A DNA stretch of 42,001 nucleotides from Proteromonas lacertae (lineage: Eukaryota > Sar > Bigyra > Opalinata > Proteromonadidae). A program made the position numbers and the translations under genes. This document shows positions 11,167 to 24,497 of this stretch, piece after piece; position 1 is the first letter of the stretch; each line of letters begins with the position of its first letter. The notes beneath the pieces were generated by a model. That model saw only the letters and a list, made by a program, of their open reading frames with translations, searched no databases and was not told where the DNA came from. The stretch covers positions 1 to 42,001 of the forward strand of contig NGBS01000630.1 of the NCBI GenBank assembly GCA_002245135.1, read 5' to 3'.

Positions 11167-11229
11167 TATGAAGAAAAAAAGAATTTCAATCAAGCTTATG
11201 ATTTGTGATCAAACATAAGCCAAGCCTAC
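11167..11229. promoter_or_regulatory. Bidirectional promoter between DZF gene and ATM
   Basis: Only 63 bp separate the two divergent start codons, so both promoters and both 5' leaders must fit here or overlap the genes. The sequence is AT-rich and contains AAGCCAAGCCT just before the ATM start. No TATA-type element can be picked out with confidence. Confidence 0.5.
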
Positions 11230-14200
11230 ATGAGTAATAATCTAAAGATTAAGCTGAATGATGTGTTAAATAGAATTGCTAAACAACCAAGAACAAGAAA
11301 AAAAACATGTGAAGAACTTTTAGAGTATTGATTTGTGATTATGTTTTAGATTTCTCTCTCAAGCCCAGACTTTGAATGAATTACATTCATTCAATGGATT
11401 TGTTAGCATATCGGATATAATATCAAAACATTTTGTTATATTACAATCAATTGATGAGAAATCTACATTTCTGAAATATATTGTTCATTTAGTTAAAATT
11501 CTTACTGTTTATTCTGTAGAATTTTTAGATATTGTTACAAAAATATTTGAACATATTGATATTTCTCTAGATACACAGCAATCTATGGAGTGTATAAACC
11601 AATATCATTTATTATTGACATACATTATAAAAGTATAAATTATAATATGTAATAATAATAGATGCCTTTATGTAAACTGTTTTTATCACCCGAATTGTTT
11701 TTAAACTTCAGCAATCAAATGTTAACTGACATATTAACTAAAAATTCAATAGAAATATCTCGAAGATCAATATCTACATTAAAAGATATAATAATAATTT
11801 ATACAAAAGTTATACCAGTGAAAGTAATCAACAGTTTATTAAATTCATTAACAAATTGTATTTTATCATCAAATGAAACTGATATAAATATCATTGTTGA
11901 TACAATAAGTTGTATGAATGAAATATATAAAAAGTATATATTACTATTGGTTATAATTATTTGTTAGATGTAGTAATAATTTGATAATATTTTCAATAAC
12001 AAATTTATCTAAATTCATAGAGTATATATATAGATTATTTTATGTAATAGATTTTATGATAAATTTTGGAATGTAAATGCATCTATTCATGAATATATGT
12101 GTGAATTATATTACCATATTTTAAAATCCTTAATAAACTCTTGGAATAGAGTGAATCTAGTTGATAGTCAGTATTATGATTATTTTTCTACATTATGTAA
12201 TATATTCAACAATTCCATCTCACTTATTGAAGTATATAAAGGTGAATATTATTTATATTTTTAGTATGCAGAAAATAATCATTATAATTTTCCTTATTAT
12301 CAAACTCAGTTGTATTTTTTACTATTGAATCAAACATTATCCAACCAACAACTGACAGATTCTGAATCACCACCAAAAAGAATAAAGAAAAGTGGTGAAA
12401 TTGAGTTTCTTTACGATAATTCATTTGAAATAAGTAATGAAAAACATATATCATTTTTATATCTTTTATCAAATCATTTCAAATTGTATTTTATATTCAC
12501 TTTTTATATAATATATACATATGAATAGAAATACAAAATGTCATACTAAAAGATTAATAGAATTTATTGATTTATTACTCCCGAATTCATATCAACAACA
12601 ACTACAACAATATGAAGAGAATTTAATACTATTAACTCTGAGTAAATTGATATTGATATGTGATAGTAATAAGTATAAAAGAGTAGAATCGAATAAATGG
12701 AAGAAATTATATATATATCTTTGGAATAGATTGATAGTATATTTCAAACCAAATAATGTCGAATCATCTTCACTTTTCCACCAAAGTGTTTCTCCATCAA
12801 TAATTGAATTATTGTTGACTAATATTTATTTGTTTCATTATTTTAAATTGGTGAATCAATCGTTATTTATGTCTGTTAATTGGAGAGATATTCATATTGT
12901 TAATCGAAGTGTATTGAATGAAAGAATAATACAAATTCTTATTGAATTGTATTGTATTATTTGTGTTGATTTATTGTATCAATTGATTTAGCGTTGTTAT
13001 TGAATAGGCCAAATGAATTTCATGAATTAAGATTACAATACATCAAGTGGTTATTCGAAATAATTCAGTTGTTTGTATCTGGTGAATCAGGAGCTGATAA
13101 ATCGCAATTCTTTTTAAATATTTCGAATCAATTACTCAATTATTTGACTATAATATTGTGTAGTATTTAAATATCATATATATATATATATCCTGTAATA
13201 GAATTTGATGTTTTAGAGAATGAAAAAGAATCAATTACTTTGTATAATAATCATATAATGTGATATAATAAATAGAATGGAGAAAATGTTGTTAGAGAAT
13301 GATTGTCTTTATAATAAAATGAATAAATATTACCACTTATCATCTCTTTCCTTTAATTCAATAGATGTTGATACACTATCCAATTTGAATGATTTAATAA
13401 ATAATATGATGAGTAATTGCATCAATTTAAGGGAATATGAAGAAACATCTGATATAATTAATAATTCTATTCGTTATAATGCTATTATAAATATATTCAC
13501 AAGATTACATGTTATTCTACATAATACAGTAGTTGATGATGATAATGATGAGGAAGGATTAACAAATAGAATGAATGAACTATCCATTACCTTAAATACA
13601 CTTATTCCTGTATTATATATTTCTCTTTAATTATCTTAATAGAATATGATGAATTATGTTATAAAGCAATTGAGCAAAATTCAGTATAAAGCAGAACAAT
13701 TGCATATTATTTATTCTCAATTTCAACAGTATTTTATAGATAATTTTCAATCAATCAAATTGAATATCGTATGTGATTATAAATCTTTATTCAAATATCA
13801 AGAAGTCGAAAAGAACAAAACAAATGTGAGGAATAATGACAATATCAATACTCTTACACAAATATTCCCATTGTTTCCTCAAAATATAGATATAACTCTA
13901 TATCCATATATTGGAATTCTTCAAACTTTTTTACAGAAAATATATCAGAATATAATTTCTAATACTTCAAAATGGGTTTGTAGTTCTAATCGTAATTATC
14001 TCTCAAATGATATTTCTTATACTGATAAATGCTTGTCTTCAATTGTGTATTGTCTGTTGAATTTTCCTTTTTCTAATTCTACATTTAAAGAAATGAATTA
14101 TGATATTGAAGTATTAAACTATAATAAGAGTCAATTCATATTCAATAATGTATTAATATGGAAGAATAAAGATGATAGAATTGATGTTGATAAACTGATT

Positions 14201-17200
14201 CATGTATATTGTTTTTAGTGTTTTTTATTTCATTAATAGCCAATTGAAAATGAGTATATGTGGAATAGAATCGATATAAAACTACATCATATTAGATTCG
14301 TTAATCATTTGATGTTAGAAACACAATGTATAGAACAATAATTACATTTTTTTAGACGATTCTTCATTTTGGATTACTATTTTAGAGAAAATTTCATTAT
14401 CAATTGATGATTTGGAAGGATATTTAGAAACAAATAATCTAATTATTACATTTTTAGGAAAATATAAATACTTGGATATGAATGATATAAAGTGGTTGAT
14501 TGTATATATTAAAGGACAAAATAAAGTTGGATATGATAAAGTTCAAATTTCACTCTCAAAGTTAATTCATTACCTATTTCATTCAGTAAAAGATCCGCTA
14601 GCATTATATAATAAATTGATAAGTTATGATAACAATCCATATTCATTATCATCACTTAATTCTTATTCAATTCTACAGTTGTGTGAAATGAGTAGATCAA
14701 ACTCTTCAATACTGTGTAATGTATTGTTCAAAATCTCTATATTATATGAAAATGAATATTTAAAAGATACAATCATTTCAGTTTTGAAAGTATTATCTAA
14801 TTCAATGAGTAATGATAAAGATTATACAAAATTATATCAACATTATCTTGACTCAATTCTTTATAATTATTTTATATTCTACTTAGAAAAACCTCAAGCA
14901 GGAATTGACCATTTCCCATTTGAATTGGTTGGTGCATATACTTTATCTGACTTTATAAATGGAGCAAAAAATGTGATTATACCAATAGTATTACTGATGG
15001 ATAATAACATTAGAGATTCAATAATGACATTCATTTGTGACATTTTGAATGTAAATCTATCCAATATCATTGTTTCTACTATTTCAAGTATTTATGGTTA
15101 TATTTGCCCATTACTATATTCAAGTGATTCAAATGATGTAATTAAAGCCAAAGATGTTTTAAGATATGTTGATACAAATGCACCAGGGTCAATAGATAGT
15201 GTTTATTCAAATATTAGTAATGTCTACACATGTTTTTATGAAACATCATTAATATGCAACTGTAATTATTATGATAATATTACAGTTGAATCTTACCATA
15301 AGGCAGTTGTTGAATTGATGAAAAATAACAAAGTATTATTAGAAATATTATATTCTTATTTTGTAAATAGCAATTGAATAAATGTATGTGTTGTATTGAA
15401 ATAGTGAAGTATATTCAATTCAAATTTTGTATGTGTTATTGGATTGATAAACCATTGAAACTGATTCAATGGATAGTTGATATTGTTTTATCAAATGTAT
15501 GTTGTTATATATTTGTAATAATAGAAATTGAATTCTGCAACTTATGTTATAATATTGAGAATATTATTATCAATAATTAAAGTAAAACCATTTTCAAAAG
15601 ATGTTATTTATCACTCAATCATTAATCTTCGTATATATACTACATGAATAATTCTATTTAGTTAATGTTACTTCATCTGATAATACATTATTGCCATTCT
15701 TTTTGTATGATTTATTTGAAGTGATGAATAAGAATTGCAGAGATGAGTTTACTCAAAGTGAAATTGATTGTATTTCTGTGTATTTATATATTTTGTGTAG
15801 TATGTAACTTTCTTGTTACATTTTTGAATAATGTTCCTTATGAATTAGCAGCAAATTTCTCAATATTGCCATTATTACCATCAAATAAATATACAGTCAA
15901 AATCAACAATATTATATCAGCATATAAAGATAATGTTTGTACAGATATAAACATCATATTATTATTAATTGAATTACTTCATATTAAGTCTTTAAATAAT
16001 GATAATAGTGTTGATATAACTCCAATTTACGAATTGCTGAAGAATAATGAGAGTGTAATATCCGAATTAGTATGTAAATATAAAATGAAAATGGATAAAT
16101 TAGTGATGCTTCTATTGTCTATATCTAGAGATAACAATCAAAATAATAATGAAAATGTCAAATTATGTTTTGAATGTTTGTGTTTTATTTTTTCTTCTGG
16201 TTGTTATGATGTTATCACTTCTGATGTTTCAGATACTCCAGATGTATTTAATGAAACATTGAAAAAGAATGAGAATGATGAAATTCAAGATATTACACCA
16301 TATGAATCTGTATATATTGTTATTATTATTGTTATATTTGCATTAGTGTCTTTTGAAAATGACTTACAAATTAATAGTGTTAGTAACTTCAGAAAAGCCA
16401 ATAACAGCTGATTATTTCTTACTGTTAAAATCAATAGTAAAATATAATAAGAAAATTCATGCTTTCTTCAACAAAGATTCATTTATGTATGAAATATTAC
16501 AAGAAATAAAGAATGAACTAAAATACAGTGGATCTTCTCAAGTTGCTGTTACTTCATCTTCAGTGGAAGAGTTATCAATGAGAAATGTGAATATAAATGA
16601 TTTTGAAAAGTGGGTATGTAAAAGTGCAGCTAGATTATGTCGAATAACAAATGATGATACATTAAAAGTATATTATATTGTTTTATAGTTAGTGTTTTTA
16701 TTATATTTGCTTGGATTCTCCAGTTGTAGCTGTAGATGTATATCCGATGTTGTTATTTTCAATTGTTACTGAAACTACTCCAGACAAATATCAAAAATAT
16801 CATTTAACAGTGATAGAAGAGATAAATGAAGTATTTGTCAATGATAAAATAACACCAAGAATAGTGAAGTTATATTTAGATGGAATAGAAATGATTAGAA
16901 AAGAATATGTATAAATAAATATATATATATATTTATATGGATGATATATCTTTATAGTATTATCAAAAAAAAAACAATATAATGAAATACCAAATTGTGC
17001 CAATTGAACAGTATAATATCAATTTGTATAACATGTGTATTTGTTTATTGAAAAATCACTATTATTACAGTTCAATATTCTATTACGAGTATTATGTAAT
17101 GAATAATTATTCAGTTCCACAACAATCACTTTTTTCTCTTACGAATGTCTCATTTCAACCTTATCTAGAAACAATATCTCATATCAATAATCATGATATG

Positions 17201-20200
17201 ATATTAGGATTTCCAATAAGTTATAATTCAAGATATGATGAAATAATATATTCAAATAATAATCACTATTTGAATGCTCTGCAATTGTATATTTTCCAAA
17301 TATTATTATTGAATAGATATAATTGTTCAAATGGTATGAATTATTTATATTCTAATCCAATCAATTCGGTATTACAATCGGCAGGAATTCCATTTTTATA
17401 TAAAACAACGAATAATCTAGAGAATGGTGATGATAATGTTGAATCAATAGAGAATCATTACAAAGTGAAATGGTTATTAGGTCAATGGGATTGTAATGAT
17501 AGCAATAATTGTAGAGAATATGTGAATTGCGATAGTTCTTCATATTACATTTATCAATCATTAAATGTATTTCATAAAAACAAGAGTCAAGCCAAACTGT
17601 ATGTTGAATGTGGTGAGAATAAAATCCCTTCAAAATTATCATCAATTATATGTAGTGAAGATTACCAATCGTTTATTCCTTTACTAGTTTCAAAGGATTG
17701 TTTTTCAATTATTTCGCAATATATAAATATAGAAAATTCAGATGAAAGTCTTATCAGTGAAAGAGTGTTGAATTGGTTAAATACAATGAAGAAGAGAATC
17801 AATTTAAATGATTATAAGAATAATATTCTTATTTCATTATGTTCTTTATTGTTGAATGAATTTAGTAGTGGTGTATGTTTAGATAAATATCTATTAGGTG
17901 TTTTATCTTTGTCAAGTAATGATAGTGATTATAATATAATAAAACAATCATTATATCAATATAAGAACAAGTTGTTACAGACAAGTGAATATAATTCATT
18001 GTCATATTATTTACTTCAAAGTAAATTGTTGTGGAAAGGAAAAGAAGAAATAGCTGCATTATCTTGTTTGAAGTATATTATAAATCTATAATTATAATAT
18101 ATAATGAATAGACAATCACTTCAATCTCCGTTGTTTTTAAATGAAACAGATTCTCATGCTTATCATTCAAGGATATTAAGTTTATGTGGTTATTATTCAT
18201 CAATAACAAAGACTTCTTCATCTGATGTAATAATCGATGAATATTTCCATCCAAGTGTTAAAATATATAAAGATGAAAAGAAAGACAAATTATTGGGTAA
18301 ATTATACTTTAGATTTGCTGAATTTCAAGACCATTGTTTTGGTAGTATGATGAATAACATAAAGAGTAATGAGTATCAAGAATTATACAATAACTGTGTA
18401 TAATAGTTATTCATATATATTGACATATAGGAAGAAATGAAGAAAGAAATAGATGAAATAGATGAAGAATTGAAAAAGAATAAAACAAATAGTGAATTAA
18501 CAAACAAGTTGAATAGAAAAAGAGAGAACTATAGGAAATGGATTTCAATAATAAGTCAAACACAACCAAAATTGGAAGATGCAAATAAATTGTTAATAAA
18601 AACAATAAAATGTTATATGAAGTGTCTTTCATACACTTCTAAGTATGATACAACAGTCACTTATAGAATAATTGGATTGTGGTTTGCAAATCAACAAGTG
18701 TATATTGTTATAATGTTTTATAATGTAATTAGAAATGAACTGAATAAAACAATCGAATCAAAAATAGATGAATTGCCGTTATATAAATTCATTCCATTAA
18801 TTTATCAAATCATTTCAAGATTAGATATTGAAAATACTCCATTCTCAAACTCTTTGTTTGATTTTGCACATAAATTGTGTTTTTATCATCCATATCATTC
18901 AATTCCATTAGTTTTAGCATTATTTAAAGGGGAGAAGAGTAAGAATGATATAAAGAGTAGTAGATATAAAGTATTTGATAAATTAATAAATAGTCTTTTG
19001 AATGAGAATTATAGTGAATTGATAAAAAACATTCAATTATTATATGAGATGTTGGTATGTATAGCTAAAGAAAAAGATACACTAAGAAGTGAACATAAAT
19101 TCTCCAAATTGAGAAGAGAATTGTTAAATATACATAAATCTATAAAATATAACGAAATTCCATTATTAACACTTAATCAAGATGTTTCTGTTGATAGTGA
19201 TTATAGAAAATATGTAAAAATAGATGGATTTGTTGATGTTTATAAAGTATGTTTATTAACTTATATTTTACTTGATTATTTATTATTTTGTTAGACAGCT
19301 GATAATGGCATTCATGCTCCAAAGATATTGTGGTGTAGAGGAACAGATGGAAAAGTGTATCAACAACTCTTAAAAGCAGATGATATAAGATCTGATTATG
19401 TAACTGAACAATTTTTTGATTTAGTTAATAAACTATTATCATCCAATATTGAAACAAATAAAAGAAAATTACATATTCGAACTTATAGAATTCATCCTTT
19501 AGATTATGAAGGTGGTTTATGTGAATGGGTTATAAACACATTACCATTAGGATCTTATCTAATAGCAACCAAGTATATTTATAAACATATATTAAAATAT
19601 AATAGATCAACTTATGAACAATCAGCTCATTTCAGATATCATCCAAATGAATGGAAGAATAGTGAATGTCGTAGTAAAATTTCTAATTCATTAGACAAAA
19701 TATCAGCAATAAAAGAAATCTTCAAAAATTTTACACCTGTTTTTCACAATTATTTCATAGAACAATATAGCAACAGTATGGAATGGTTTGAAAAGCGAAT
19801 ACAATATACAAAAAGTGTAGCTGTGAATAGTATGGTTGGTCATATTATTGGAATTGGAGATAGACATTCAATGAATATATTAATAGATAAAACAACATCA
19901 GAATTAATACATATTGATTTTGGTGTAACATTTGAGCAAGGTAAAGTGCTTCGTACTCCTGAGGAAATTCCTTTTCGTTTAACAAGAGATATAATAGATG
20001 GAATGGGAATAATGGGAGTAGAAGGAATTTTTCGAATTTGTTGTGAATATATTTTAAGTTTATTGAGAGAAAAGAGTGAATTAATAATGACAATAGTGGA
20101 AGTATTAATACATGATCCTTTATTTAATTGGACAATAAAACCTGAGAAGATGAATAATTTGCAAAGAGAAGAAGAAGATAATGTAAATACATATACAAGT

Positions 20201-20419
20201 GGTGAAGAGAATAATATTATTATAAGTAAGAAATCTTGTAGTAATAAAACAATTGATTCTTCAAGAGTATTAATTCAAACACAAATGAAATTAAGAGGAA
20301 TAGAAACTCCTGATGGTGAATGTTTATCTGTGAAAGGACAAGTTACTCATTTGATTATGGAAGCTCAGAATATAAATCATTTGGCGATGTTGTTTCCTGG
20401 ATGGGGATCATGGGTATGA
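11230..20419 (+). CDS. ATM: ATM/Tel1 checkpoint kinase (PIKK family)
   Basis: Serine/threonine kinase that signals DNA double-strand breaks in the nucleus. Roughly 2,750 residues once some two dozen introns (25-48 nt, GT-AG) are removed; human ATM is about 3,050. The start at 11230 gives MSNNLKIKLNDVLNR, then a 25-nt intron at 11325-11349. The N-terminal two thirds are helical repeats of low similarity. The FAT region (about 18250-19250) contains YKFIPLIYQIISRL and HPYHSIPLVLALF, both ATM signatures. The last exon (19295-20419) holds the kinase domain: IRSD in place of LRQD, GDRHSMNIL catalytic loop, HIDFGVTFEQGK, the PIKK regulatory segment TPEEIPFRLTRDIIDGMGI, and a FATC tail ending LFPGWGSWV, nearly the human ending. 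All catalytic residues are present and I found no frame break in 9 kb. ATR is excluded by the VTFEQGK, MGIMGVEG and tail motifs. Confidence 0.95.
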
Positions 20420-20635
20420 TGATGTTATTCTGCATTAATTACTTAAATGATTAAGTAATTCTGATATTTCATATTAATGTATATTGGTTTAACTATCATT
20501 AACCAAAAACATCAAATAGATATCTTTATTAGCAATATTATTCATATCAACATGTTATATACATATATTGAAAATAGAGTCGTTACTATATTAAGAAAAA
20601 GATAAAAAAACAATGTTTTAAAGAGATTATTTAAA
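20420..20635. terminator. Shared 3' region of ATM and the TAF-like gene
   Basis: Two genes converge on 216 bp of AT-rich sequence. Both polyadenylation signals are expected here; an AATAAA-like match is too common in such DNA to be informative. No other feature seen. Confidence 0.35.
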
Positions 20636-21006
20636 TTAATATAATAAATCATTCAATACATCTTCTGATGTTCCAATTGCTAAAGGAGTATCTCGTTTTG
20701 TATTCTTAGAATGCTATTTAAAATGAATAAATAAAAATACATCAATATTCGATATTTTATCAGGATCAAATGGCAATTTATTAGGTGGAAATGGATTGGA
20801 TGTAATATCTTTCCACCTAATACTATTATCAAACGAATCTAAAATAGTATCAACATTAGGATTGCTTTGATAGGATCTAAATAAATCATTTTGAAAATCA
20901 TTCACATCTTTAAATGTATTTATATCATTCATTAACAACAACAAAAGATCATCAATGTTACTGTCATTATACGATAATATAGCTTCTAATATATTGTGAG
21001 TAGATA

Positions 21007-21057
<51 letters not shown>

Positions 21058-21681
21058 TATACACTTAAATTATCAGATTTTACATTCATTACATGAGTTG
21101 CTATTCTCATAATGTAATTTTCAACTATTTCTGTCAATACAGCTACTGTATTAGAAGTTGTACTACTATATCCACATAAGATTAATTCTGATATTATAAA
21201 GTTCTTAAGGTAATGCTGACCTATAAAATCACTCATATGATCTACAGTTGGAATATGCATTGACTCATTCTTGAATGTTCTCAATAGAGATGGAGCAATA
21301 AATATTTCTGTTGTGTTATTTTCTTGTTTTACATCTTTTGCATAATTGTAGATTTTTCTTAAATTAGTCTAAATATTACATTACATAATTCATATTATAT
21401 CTATACAATCATTTCAGCAGATCTAAGAGTAACTGAATTGTTTGGAACTGTTCTCATGGGTAAATTATTATTGAAACTGTATATTGCTTCTTTTGACTTT
21501 TCTTCTACTATTTCTGGTGTTATTATTTGTAATGATCTACTTATAAACACAAAATCTATACGTTATTGTATTAAGTTCTTCTTCCTGTTCTTTTGTCTAA
21601 TATTAACTAATTAAAAAATAATACTGGTTGTTCATCATCATCTTCAGGGAATAAAATGAAAGATTCTTCTTCTGATTCCAT
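20636..21681 (-). CDS. Histone-fold (BTP/TAF-type) transcription complex subunit
   Basis: About 290 residues. Start at 21681 gives an acidic N-terminus (MESEEESFILFPEDDDEQP); short introns follow, one only 22 nt long (21540-21561). The centre (21080-21230) reads KNFIISELILCGYSSTTSNTV.. followed by VLTEIVENYIMRIATHV and, after an intron, LSTHNILEAILSY. This is the alpha1-alpha2-alpha3 pattern of the BTP histone fold found in TAF3, TAF8, Spt7 and SUPT7L, which pairs with another histone-fold subunit in TFIID or SAGA. There is no bromodomain or PHD finger. The C-terminal third (DLFRSYQSNPNVD, PFPPNKLPFDPDK) resembles nothing I can name, so the choice between TAF8, SUPT7L and similar stays open. 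Nuclear role inferred. Divergent from LTV1 across 71 bp. Confidence 0.55.
21010..21055. repeat. (AT)n microsatellite inside an intron
   Basis: About 44 bp of uninterrupted AT dinucleotides. On the minus strand this is the body of an intron of the histone-fold gene (GTATAATCATAT...ATAG), whose splice sites immediately flank the repeat. It is likely length-polymorphic. Confidence 0.9.
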
Positions 21682-21752
21682 AGAAATAAACAATCCAAAA
21701 AATAATGAAATTGGTTATTGAAAATTTTTGAAACAACATCATTTCTCCAAAA
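21682..21752. promoter_or_regulatory. Bidirectional promoter between histone-fold gene and LTV1
   Basis: 71 bp between two divergent start codons. It contains ATTGGTTATTG, with an inverted CCAAT box, roughly in the middle. Motif identity is suggestive only. Confidence 0.45.
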
Positions 21753-23411
21753 ATGGTATAAAACTGAATTATGATTTATATAGCCCAGAAAGAAGCGTCC
21801 ATACATTGACAAGAAACGTTCAATCAAATTTGAACTTGTCCATAGATCTAAGGCAGATCCATTGTATTATGAAGAAGGATCTTCACCCTGGGTGTTAGTT
21901 CCTGTGACTAATGTTGATAAAAATGTATTTTATTATCGCTGATGTTTATAGATACCTATTGATCCAAAGTTTATTCACAAAGTTGATCCAACAATCGATC
22001 CGTATGCAGTAAAAGAGAGTGATTTCTTTGGAGAATCAAGTGATGAAGATGAATATGACGACGATATGGATGATGAGGATATTGACGATGAAGAAAACCC
22101 ACAGCCTCCTCCTCCATCTAAATCACAAGTAGAAATAAAAATACCATTCAAACCTGAAGATTATGGTCTACCAAACGACGGTTATGATTATTCAAAACAT
22201 TTAAAGAAAAGAGGTGATGGTGTATTTATCAACGCAAATGGAGAAATGGAAGAAGAAATAGTCACAGATAAAGACAAATCGAAAGAACCAATAGATTTAT
22301 TATCCTATTTACCAGAAGAGTTATTACCACAAGAAATGAGAAGTGAACAAATAATAAAATCAGAAAAATTATATGAAGATGAAGTTGATCCTGAAGTATT
22401 AGCAGCATTAGAAGATCCAGATGCATTTATAGAAGAAGATGGTGAATTAGATGATGATTTTGTATTGAAAGCAAATGAAATGGAAGACAATAGTAACAGT
22501 AATAATAATTCAACATTTGATTTAGAGAAGCATTTACAACACTTACTAGAAGAAGCTGAAAAAGAAGATAATTTGAATCAAAAGAATAATAAAAATAGAC
22601 ATGTAAAATTTGATGATGATGATGATTATGATTATGATATAGGAAAAGAGCCAATAAAACATGTAGAAACTGATAGAGAAAAACGATTAGTAGATGAACA
22701 TTTTGATGTAGTTTTAGATTCCTATAAAGATGAAGATATTGGTGATTTAGGAGATGAAGAAATAGTAGGAAATTTAGAATTAGATAATGAATATTTAATG
22801 AGTTTATGTGATGAATTTATCGAACATCCAGATAGAATTCACATATCTAAAAAGAATCAAGTAATTAAGAAGAGTGAAGTAGTGAATTTAACTAAACAAT
22901 TATTATCAAAAAGACCAGATTTAGTAGATATATCAATAAAACCAGAAGATGAAGAAGAAGATGGAATTTAATAAATATGATAATGATTATGATGATGATA
23001 ATAGGAATGATAGATGGGATATTGAAACAATTCATTCTGCTTATACAAATACAGAGAATTTACCAACGGTAATTAGAGAAACGAAGAAGATTAAATTATC
23101 TAAGAAAACTGGAATTCCTATTAATTCATTTACTACAAAAGCTAATAATAATAATAATAAAGAAAATGAAGAAGGAAATGATGATGAATGAAGAAGAGAA
23201 TGAATCAATAAAAACATCTCCAATTCAATATTCAAGAAAGAAAGGAGAGACAAAAGAAGAGAAGAAACTGAGAAAACAACAAATAAAAGAACAGAAACAA
23301 AGACGAAGGGAAGAAAAGAAGATGAATAAGATGATGTTCAAAGAAGAAGAGAAATTAGCATCAAAAGAGAATGTTGTGATGAAAAAAGGACGTAGTACAT
23401 ATATATTATAA
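21753..23411 (+). CDS. LTV1: LTV1, small-subunit ribosome biogenesis factor
   Basis: LTV1 binds pre-40S particles and helps their nuclear maturation and export. The start ATG at 21753 is followed at once by a 28-nt intron (21756-21783); joining gives MPRKKRPYIDKKRSIKFELV, the conserved family N-terminus. A second intron is 21925-21951. An acidic middle follows, then RWDIETIHSAYTN and LSKKTGIPI, both conserved, and a basic C-terminus (GETKEEKKLRKQQIKEQ...RREEKK) that is the family's end motif. The frame changes by +1 twice. Near 22949-22971 a 25-nt intron (GTAGATAT...CCAGAAG) could explain it, but near 23100-23191 no intron is possible: the upstream frame ends GNDDE-stop while the family tail continues in +1. 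Either a +1 recoding event or a one-base assembly insertion in this GAA/GAT-rich stretch. Confidence 0.9.
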
Positions 23412-23726
23412 AAGGATAATATTTATATTGTTTTAAATGTGTTATTGTTTTATCTTTACATTATTTGATAAAAACATGATATGTTTGTTATAGTCAGATA
23501 TTTATTATACTAACAATCCAGACTTTTTATATGCAGAAAGAGCAAAAAATAAAAAAAACATAAAATAGCTTGAATGAAGTTCGTATATGTTTTTTGAAAA
23601 ATAATATTTCTTTTATGAAAAATATCGTTTCAGCATTTGGCATTTCAAAAATCTTTCTTAAGTATTTTGAAAAATAAGATACTTTTTTTGAAATAGTCAG
23701 TATTATTCTTTTTTATTCTGTATAGA
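23412..23726. other. Spacer between LTV1 and the helix-turn-helix gene
   Basis: 315 bp, AT-rich, tandem orientation. It contains the LTV1 3' end and the promoter of the next gene. An ATG-led stretch (MKNIVSAFGISKIFL) near 23617 could be a 5' exon of the next gene, but phases do not join cleanly, so I left it out. Confidence 0.4.
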
Positions 23727-24389
23727 ATGACACTACATTTTCTAAATGCTAATTGCCCATTTTGCGTTGCTCAATACGTAGCATCAGCTCCACCAGTTGT
23801 ACAGGTGCCAGAATCAGAAAGAGCAAAACCACTAAATCCTGAAGATTTTATGACTAGTGAAGAGTTATTAAAAATGTATGAACCTGAAGAAGAAGGATTT
23901 CATATATATTTGGAAAGAATTACAGATAGGAAGAGAGATTATGTTTCAGTGAAACAAAATCAAATTGATATTCTAAAACGAATGTATACAACCAAAGGTC
24001 CATTCTATCCAATTTCGAAATATCAAGAAAGAACTGGAATAAAGCCAGAAAGACTGAAACATTTCATAAGAAGATTGCAAGCAGGTAAATCCATTGACAA
24101 AAGTATTACAGTTTTAGGAGATCATGAAATTAGAATTATAGCTAATGAAATGAAGAAAAATAGTGATGTAACATTAAATTTCTTACAAAATGTTATTAAA
24201 GAGAATACAGGTAAAAATATATCAATAGTAGCAATTCGTAAACATTTGAAAGAAGAAGATCAAAAGAAATTAAGACAATTAAGGGAAGAAAGGAAGATAG
24301 AAGCAAAAGAAGAGAAAGAAAGAAAAGAACATCAGAAAAAGATAATGAAGTTGATAGCTGAAGAAGCAAATATTTCAAATAACAAATAG
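23727..24389 (+). CDS. Unrecognised protein with tandem helix-turn-helix-like segments and basic coiled-coil tail
   Basis: Single-exon gene of 220 residues; I do not recognise the family. N-terminus has NCPFC, then a Pro/Glu-rich stretch with an LNPEDFMTSEELLKMYEP segment. Residues about 85-125 (KGPFYPISKYQERTGIKPER) and about 135-180 (LGDHEIRIIANEMKKNSDVT ... ISIVAIRKHLKEE) each look like helix-turn-helix units. The second resembles the DNA-binding half of Tc1/mariner-type transposases and Pipsqueak/CENP-B-like proteins. No catalytic DDE domain follows; the protein ends in a K/E/R-rich coiled coil. A domesticated transposase DNA-binding domain is a possible reading, a host DNA- or RNA-binding protein another. 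Convergent with the Sfi1-like gene, 108 bp away. Confidence 0.6.
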   Translation: MTLHFLNANCPFCVAQYVASAPPVVQVPESERAKPLNPEDFMTSEELLKMYEPEEEGFHIYLERITDRKRDYVSVKQNQIDILKRMYTTKGPFYPISKYQERTGIKPERLKHFIRRLQAGKSIDKSITVLGDHEIRIIANEMKKNSDVTLNFLQNVIKENTGKNISIVAIRKHLKEEDQKKLRQLREERKIEAKEEKERKEHQKKIMKLIAEEANISNNK

Positions 24390-24497
24390 ATATTGTATTT
24401 ACCATTATTATTCTATTGTTTTTTGAAAATGATGTATATAATCCACAAAGCAATAGATATTATTATTCTAATTCATATTTTAAAAACTATTTACAAA

